DNA of 9,718 nt from an uncultured Clostridia bacterium (GTDB lineage Bacteria; Bacillota; Clostridia; UBA1381): positions 1 through 9,718 of the forward strand of contig CAJUFV010000204.1 in the NCBI GenBank assembly GCA_910585795.1, read 5' to 3'. Below the pieces are notes generated by a model that saw only the letters and a list, made by a program, of their open reading frames with translations, had not been told where the DNA came from and searched no databases. Positions 7,019 to 9,718 of the stretch are shown piece after piece. Positions within the stretch are counted from its first letter, which is position 1. Every line of letters starts with the position of its first letter. The translations under genes and the position numbers were made by a program.

Positions 7019-7071
7019 GAGCATCTCTTTTTTTGGCAATGTTTGATTGCCAGAAAATTTATGGAGGTGTT
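7019..7071 (+). promoter_or_regulatory. Predicted expression platform: hairpin sequestering the folT ribosome binding site
   Basis: CATCTC (7022-7027) can pair with GAGGTG (7064-7069), which includes most of the folT ribosome site. The pairing extends to A7020-T7071. Inside it, 7029-7040 pairs with 7046-7057 (12 bp, one G-U, loop GTTTG). No T-run follows, so control is probably at translation rather than termination. The pairing is from inspection only. Confidence 0.5.
7063..7069 (+). promoter_or_regulatory. Ribosome binding site of folT
   Basis: GGAGGTG lies 7 nt before the ATG at 7077. It fixes that start over an in-frame TTG at 7047, which lies inside the leader hairpin. Confidence 0.88.
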
Positions 7072-7076
7072 TTTCT

Positions 7077-7625
7077 ATGCTCAAAAAATTTAAAACGTCA
7101 GCGCAAAATCTGACAACAACAAGAGGACTTGTCATGACGGCAATGTTTATTGCGATGCATGCGGTGCTTGGGATTTTTAAATTCCAGTTTGTACTTGAAA
7201 ACAGAATAACGCTTACCTTTGCGGTTACTGCTGCCGCGGGCGCGTTGCTTGGACCGGTTCCCGCGATGGTGGTGGGCGCCTTGGGTGACATTCTCGGATA
7301 TTTCCTTAATCCTGGAGGCGGAATGTATTTCTTTGGCTTTACTGTATCCGCTATGCTGGGGGGATTGGTGTATGGAATATGTCTTTATAAGCGGAGCTCG
7401 AAACGGGCTGTATGGTGGATAATTTTATCCGTATTTCTGATTACGCTGTTTGTGAATATTATTCTTAATACTTACTGGCTGTCTGTAATGTATAACAAGG
7501 CATATCACATTTTTGCGGTGGAGCGTATTATAAAGAATTTTGTAGCGTTTCCACTGCATGTAATCATCATTTTCGCGCTCTTTATGCTGATAGACAGAAC
7601 AGGCGTTAGGAAAAAATATCTATAA
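7077..7625 (+). CDS. folT: Folate-specific ECF transporter S component
   Basis: Membrane substrate-binding subunit (182 aa) that captures folates and works with a shared ECF module (EcfT plus two ATPases) encoded elsewhere. About six hydrophobic segments are seen, roughly at 17-37, 46-66, 69-85, 88-105, 114-138 and 157-178. The N-terminal block LTTTRGLVMTAMFIAMHAVL (12-31) is characteristic of this S-component group, as are the Gly/Ala-rich GALLGPVPAMVVGALGD and the later NTYWLS. Length and topology match FolT. The THF riboswitch directly upstream independently supports folate as the substrate. No transporter ATPase genes lie nearby, consistent with a group II ECF system. No clear terminator follows before the prs promoters. 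Confidence 0.95.
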   Translation: MLKKFKTSAQNLTTTRGLVMTAMFIAMHAVLGIFKFQFVLENRITLTFAVTAAAGALLGPVPAMVVGALGDILGYFLNPGGGMYFFGFTVSAMLGGLVYGICLYKRSSKRAVWWIILSVFLITLFVNIILNTYWLSVMYNKAYHIFAVERIIKNFVAFPLHVIIIFALFMLIDRTGVRKKYL

Positions 7626-7674
7626 TAAACAAAATCTTTGTCGAAAATTCTCCAAAATCATTAAAATGTGTCAC

Positions 7675-7703
7675 TTGCAAAAGTATGGAATATATGATAT
7701 ATT
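7675..7703 (+). promoter_or_regulatory. Upstream promoter of prs
   Basis: -35 TTGCAA (7675-7680), 17-bp spacer, -10 TATATT (7698-7703) preceded by TGA. Start near 7710. Confidence 0.65.
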
Positions 7704-7710
7704 TTAATAT

Positions 7711-7740
7711 GTGACATATATGTAAAATATATGATAGAAT
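7711..7740 (+). promoter_or_regulatory. Downstream promoter of prs
   Basis: -35 GTGACA (7711-7716), 18-bp spacer, -10 TAGAAT (7735-7740) preceded by TGA. It would start transcription near 7747, about 26 nt before the ATG. It overlaps the start region of the upstream promoter, so the two may interfere. Confidence 0.55.
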
Positions 7741-7760
7741 TACATACGTTTCCGCTAAAA

Positions 7761-7765
7761 AGGAG
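7761..7765 (+). promoter_or_regulatory. Ribosome binding site selecting the prs start
   Basis: AGGAG (within AAAAAGGAG) lies 7 nt before the ATG at 7773. An in-frame ATG at 7731 overlaps the -10 region of the second promoter and is rejected. Confidence 0.88.
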
Positions 7766-7772
7766 AATTACT

Positions 7773-8906
7773 ATGACAAATAATTTTATAAGCGATGAGA
7801 CACCTATTGTAGGCAAGCTGAGTATTATCAGTATGAAGGGCTGTGAGGCTATAACTGCCAGAATTGATGAGTATTTAAAAGCCTTCCGGCACTGTGAGAA
7901 TATTGATACATATGTCACGCATGTCAATTGTCCGCGGTTTGGTACCGGTGAGGGTAAATGCGTTATTGATGAGACTGTAAGAGGGCATGATGTTTATATT
8001 ATATGTGACGTGTTTAATTACGGGGTTACATATAAAATGTATGGTGTTGAAAATCACATGAGTCCTGATGACCATTTTCAGGATTTGAAGCGTATTATAG
8101 CTGCTATGGGCGGAAAGGCAAGACGTGTGACGGTTGTTATGCCTATGCTTTATGAGGGCAGACAGCACAGAAGAAGCGGACGTGAGTCTCTTGACGCGGC
8201 TCTTATGCTTCAGGAGCTTGTTAATATGGGTGTTGCGAATATTATCACGTTTGACGCTCATGACCCGAGAATTTCAAATGCGATTCCGTTGTCAGGCTTT
8301 GATGATGTACAGGCTACATATCAGATGATAAAAGCACTGGTTAGAAATGTTCCTGATATTTCAATGAATAAGTTTGATACTATTGTAATATCTCCGGATG
8401 AGGGCGGTATGTCAAGATGTATGTACTATTCTTCAGTTTTAAAGCTGGACCTCGGCATGTTTTATAAACGCCGTGACTATTCAAGAATTGTAAACGGTAA
8501 AAATCCTATTGTTGCTCATGAATATCTTGGACGTGATGTGAACGGTATGGATGTTATTATTGTAGATGATATGATTTCCTCTGGTGAATCTGTTATAGAT
8601 GTGGCAACAAATCTTAAAAAGCAGGGAGCAAAGAGAATATTTGTATTCGCTTCCTTTGGCTTGTTCTGCAACGGGCTTGACTGCTTTGACAATGCTTTTA
8701 AAAACGGTATTGTGGATAAGATTTTCACAACAAACCTTATTTACAGAAATCCGGAGCTTGCTAATCGTGAGTGGTATTGTGAGGTTGATATGTCAAAGTA
8801 TATGTCACTTCTTATTGACACGCTTAATCATGATGAAACTATATCAAAGCTGCTTGACCCGGTAAATAAAATTAACGCCCTTGTTGATAAGCTGGAAAAT
8901 AAATAA
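7773..8906 (+). CDS. prs: Ribose-phosphate pyrophosphokinase (PRPP synthetase), long form
   Basis: Makes PRPP from ribose 5-phosphate and ATP for nucleotide, His, Trp and NAD synthesis in the cytosol. Family motifs occur in order: FGTGE (56-60), DVFNYG (79-84), MPMLYEGRQHRR (123-134, ATP-binding loop region), FDAHDPR (160-166, catalytic His and metal site), SPDEGG (207-212), and the PRPP-binding loop VDDMISSGES (264-273). At 377 aa it is about 60 residues longer than the canonical roughly 315-aa Prs; extra sequence lies in the N-terminal third (around 85-105) and at the C-terminus. The loop reads SSGES rather than the common DTAGT. This fits a long clostridial form that keeps all core motifs. 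It is the first gene of a pair with the nucleotidyltransferase 18 nt downstream. Confidence 0.93.
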   Translation: MTNNFISDETPIVGKLSIISMKGCEAITARIDEYLKAFRHCENIDTYVTHVNCPRFGTGEGKCVIDETVRGHDVYIICDVFNYGVTYKMYGVENHMSPDDHFQDLKRIIAAMGGKARRVTVVMPMLYEGRQHRRSGRESLDAALMLQELVNMGVANIITFDAHDPRISNAIPLSGFDDVQATYQMIKALVRNVPDISMNKFDTIVISPDEGGMSRCMYYSSVLKLDLGMFYKRRDYSRIVNGKNPIVAHEYLGRDVNGMDVIIVDDMISSGESVIDVATNLKKQGAKRIFVFASFGLFCNGLDCFDNAFKNGIVDKIFTTNLIYRNPELANREWYCEVDMSKYMSLLIDTLNHDETISKLLDPVNKINALVDKLENK

Positions 8907-8924
8907 TTATAGGAGAGAAAAGCT

Positions 8925-9677
8925 ATGCAGTGTGTTTTGTTGGCGGCAGGCTATGCTACAAGGCTGTATCCTCTTACGGAGAATAAGCCGAAGGCTCTTT
9001 TAAAGCTTGGGGAAAAAACTATTCTGGATATGGTTGTTGATAAAATAAACGAAATTCCGGATGTTGAAAATATCTACATTGTTACAAATGAAAAGTTTTT
9101 TTCTGATTTTACGAAATGGCGTGATGAATACACAGGCTTGAAGAGGGTTAAGGTTATTAATGACCATACAACAGGCAACGATAACAGGCTGGGAGCTATA
9201 GGCGACCTCAAATATGTTATTGACATGGAAAATATAGACGATGAAATACTTGTTATGGCCAGTGATAATATATTTGATTTTTCGCTTAATGATTTTGTTA
9301 ATGTCTATCGTGAAAAGAAAAGCGATATGATTTGCGCCCATAGAATAGATAATGCTGAGGACCTTCATACTATGGGAGTTGTTCAGCTTGACGACAGTGG
9401 TAAGGTGCTGGATTTTGAGGAGAAACCGAAAAATCCAAAAACAGATTTGGGTGTTCCGCCGTTTTATTTGTATAAGAAGGACACTTTGTCTTTGATAGGC
9501 ATGTATCTTGATGAAGGAAATAACCCTGACGCGCCAGGGCATTTTGTTCCGTGGCTTCTGTCCAAAAATGATGTTTACGCCTATGTCTTTGACGCTGTGC
9601 GTATTGATATAGGAACTCCTGAAAGCTATTATAATGCGTGTGACAGACTGGAAAAGGGTATTTTGTTTAAAAAATAA
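8925..9677 (+). CDS. Sugar-phosphate nucleotidyltransferase (NTP transferase family)
   Basis: GT-A-fold enzyme that joins a sugar or alcohol phosphate to an NTP to give an activated NDP-precursor. The signature loop LAAGYATRLYPLTENKPKAL (6-25) holds the nucleotide, with Lys23 in the P-K pair. Asp114 (VMASDN) and Asp228 (RIDIGTP) are the likely metal ligands, and FEEKP (164-168) is the conserved sugar-side motif. At 250 aa it has only the catalytic domain; the left-handed beta-helix acyltransferase part found in GlmU-type proteins is absent, as in RfbA/RmlA-type enzymes. Substrate (dTTP, UTP, CTP or GTP; which sugar) cannot be assigned from sequence. AGGAG at 8911-8915 precedes the ATG by 9 nt. 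It is 18 nt after prs, so they are almost certainly cotranscribed. Confidence 0.88.
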   Translation: MQCVLLAAGYATRLYPLTENKPKALLKLGEKTILDMVVDKINEIPDVENIYIVTNEKFFSDFTKWRDEYTGLKRVKVINDHTTGNDNRLGAIGDLKYVIDMENIDDEILVMASDNIFDFSLNDFVNVYREKKSDMICAHRIDNAEDLHTMGVVQLDDSGKVLDFEEKPKNPKTDLGVPPFYLYKKDTLSLIGMYLDEGNNPDAPGHFVPWLLSKNDVYAYVFDAVRIDIGTPESYYNACDRLEKGILFKK

Positions 9678-9697
9678 ATAAGAGCTTTTAATCAAAA

Positions 9698-9718
9698 CGG
9701 TATAGCCAAGCTATGCCG
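9698..9718 (+). terminator. Probable terminator hairpin cut by the window end
   Basis: CGGTATAGC (9698-9706) pairs with GCTATGCCG (9710-9718) over nine positions with one G-U, loop CAA, preceded by AAAA. It starts 20 nt after the nucleotidyltransferase stop. The expected T-run would lie just beyond the window, so the call is likely but incomplete. Confidence 0.7.

Noticed and set aside
6864..7046. 60-residue reading frame
   Set aside because: It runs through the promoter and THF riboswitch and has no coding signal.
7714..7723. Palindrome ACATATATGT in the prs promoter region
   Set aside because: Low-complexity AT repeat; such palindromes are expected by chance here.
9000..9695. 231-residue minus-strand reading frame
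   Set aside because: It is antisense to the well-supported nucleotidyltransferase and has no recognisable domain or ribosome site.

Overview
The window looks like ordinary chromosome from an AT-rich Bacillota, most likely a gut-type Clostridia (inference). The evidence is strong GGAGG-type ribosome binding sites, sigma-A promoters, a THF riboswitch before an ECF folate transporter component, a PPi-type phosphofructokinase, diaminopimelate dehydrogenase, and an M23 peptidase whose whole sequence reads like a conserved clostridial type. I see no transposase, integrase, tRNA, rRNA or CRISPR array.

Layout. 22-1056 (+) encodes a membrane-anchored M23 (LytM-type) peptidase. Converging on it are two minus-strand genes: a YjdF/DUF2238-like membrane protein (1078-1665) and, upstream of it, a phosphofructokinase with pyrophosphate-type active-site residues (1781-3013). 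The phosphofructokinase has a clear promoter bracketed by an 11-bp inverted repeat. From about 3116 to 4252 there is no intact gene. The plus strand there carries successive coding-like segments that change frame and hit stops, so I read it as decayed gene(s) for an unidentified, probably extracellular protein. Then, all on the plus strand: an FAD oxidoreductase with a C-terminal Rieske domain (4372-5691), meso-diaminopimelate dehydrogenase (5810-6796) with an operator-like palindrome at its start site and a good terminator, a THF riboswitch controlling folT (7077-7625), and a prs-sugar nucleotidyltransferase pair (7773-8906 and 8925-9677) behind tandem promoters. The window ends in the hairpin of a probable terminator.

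How the genes relate. Most are separately promoted units. Common themes are cell wall (M23 peptidase, DAP dehydrogenase, possibly the nucleotidyltransferase) and core metabolism (PPi-PFK, PRPP synthesis, folate uptake). Four recognisable promoters share a TTGCA(A/T) -35 box with exactly 17 bp to the -10 box, and three of them have a TG at the extended -10 position. I found no convincing new multi-gene system. The parts most worth checking are the regulatory elements (folT leader, pfp inverted repeat, ddh palindrome), the PFK cofactor signature, and the identity of the decayed region.
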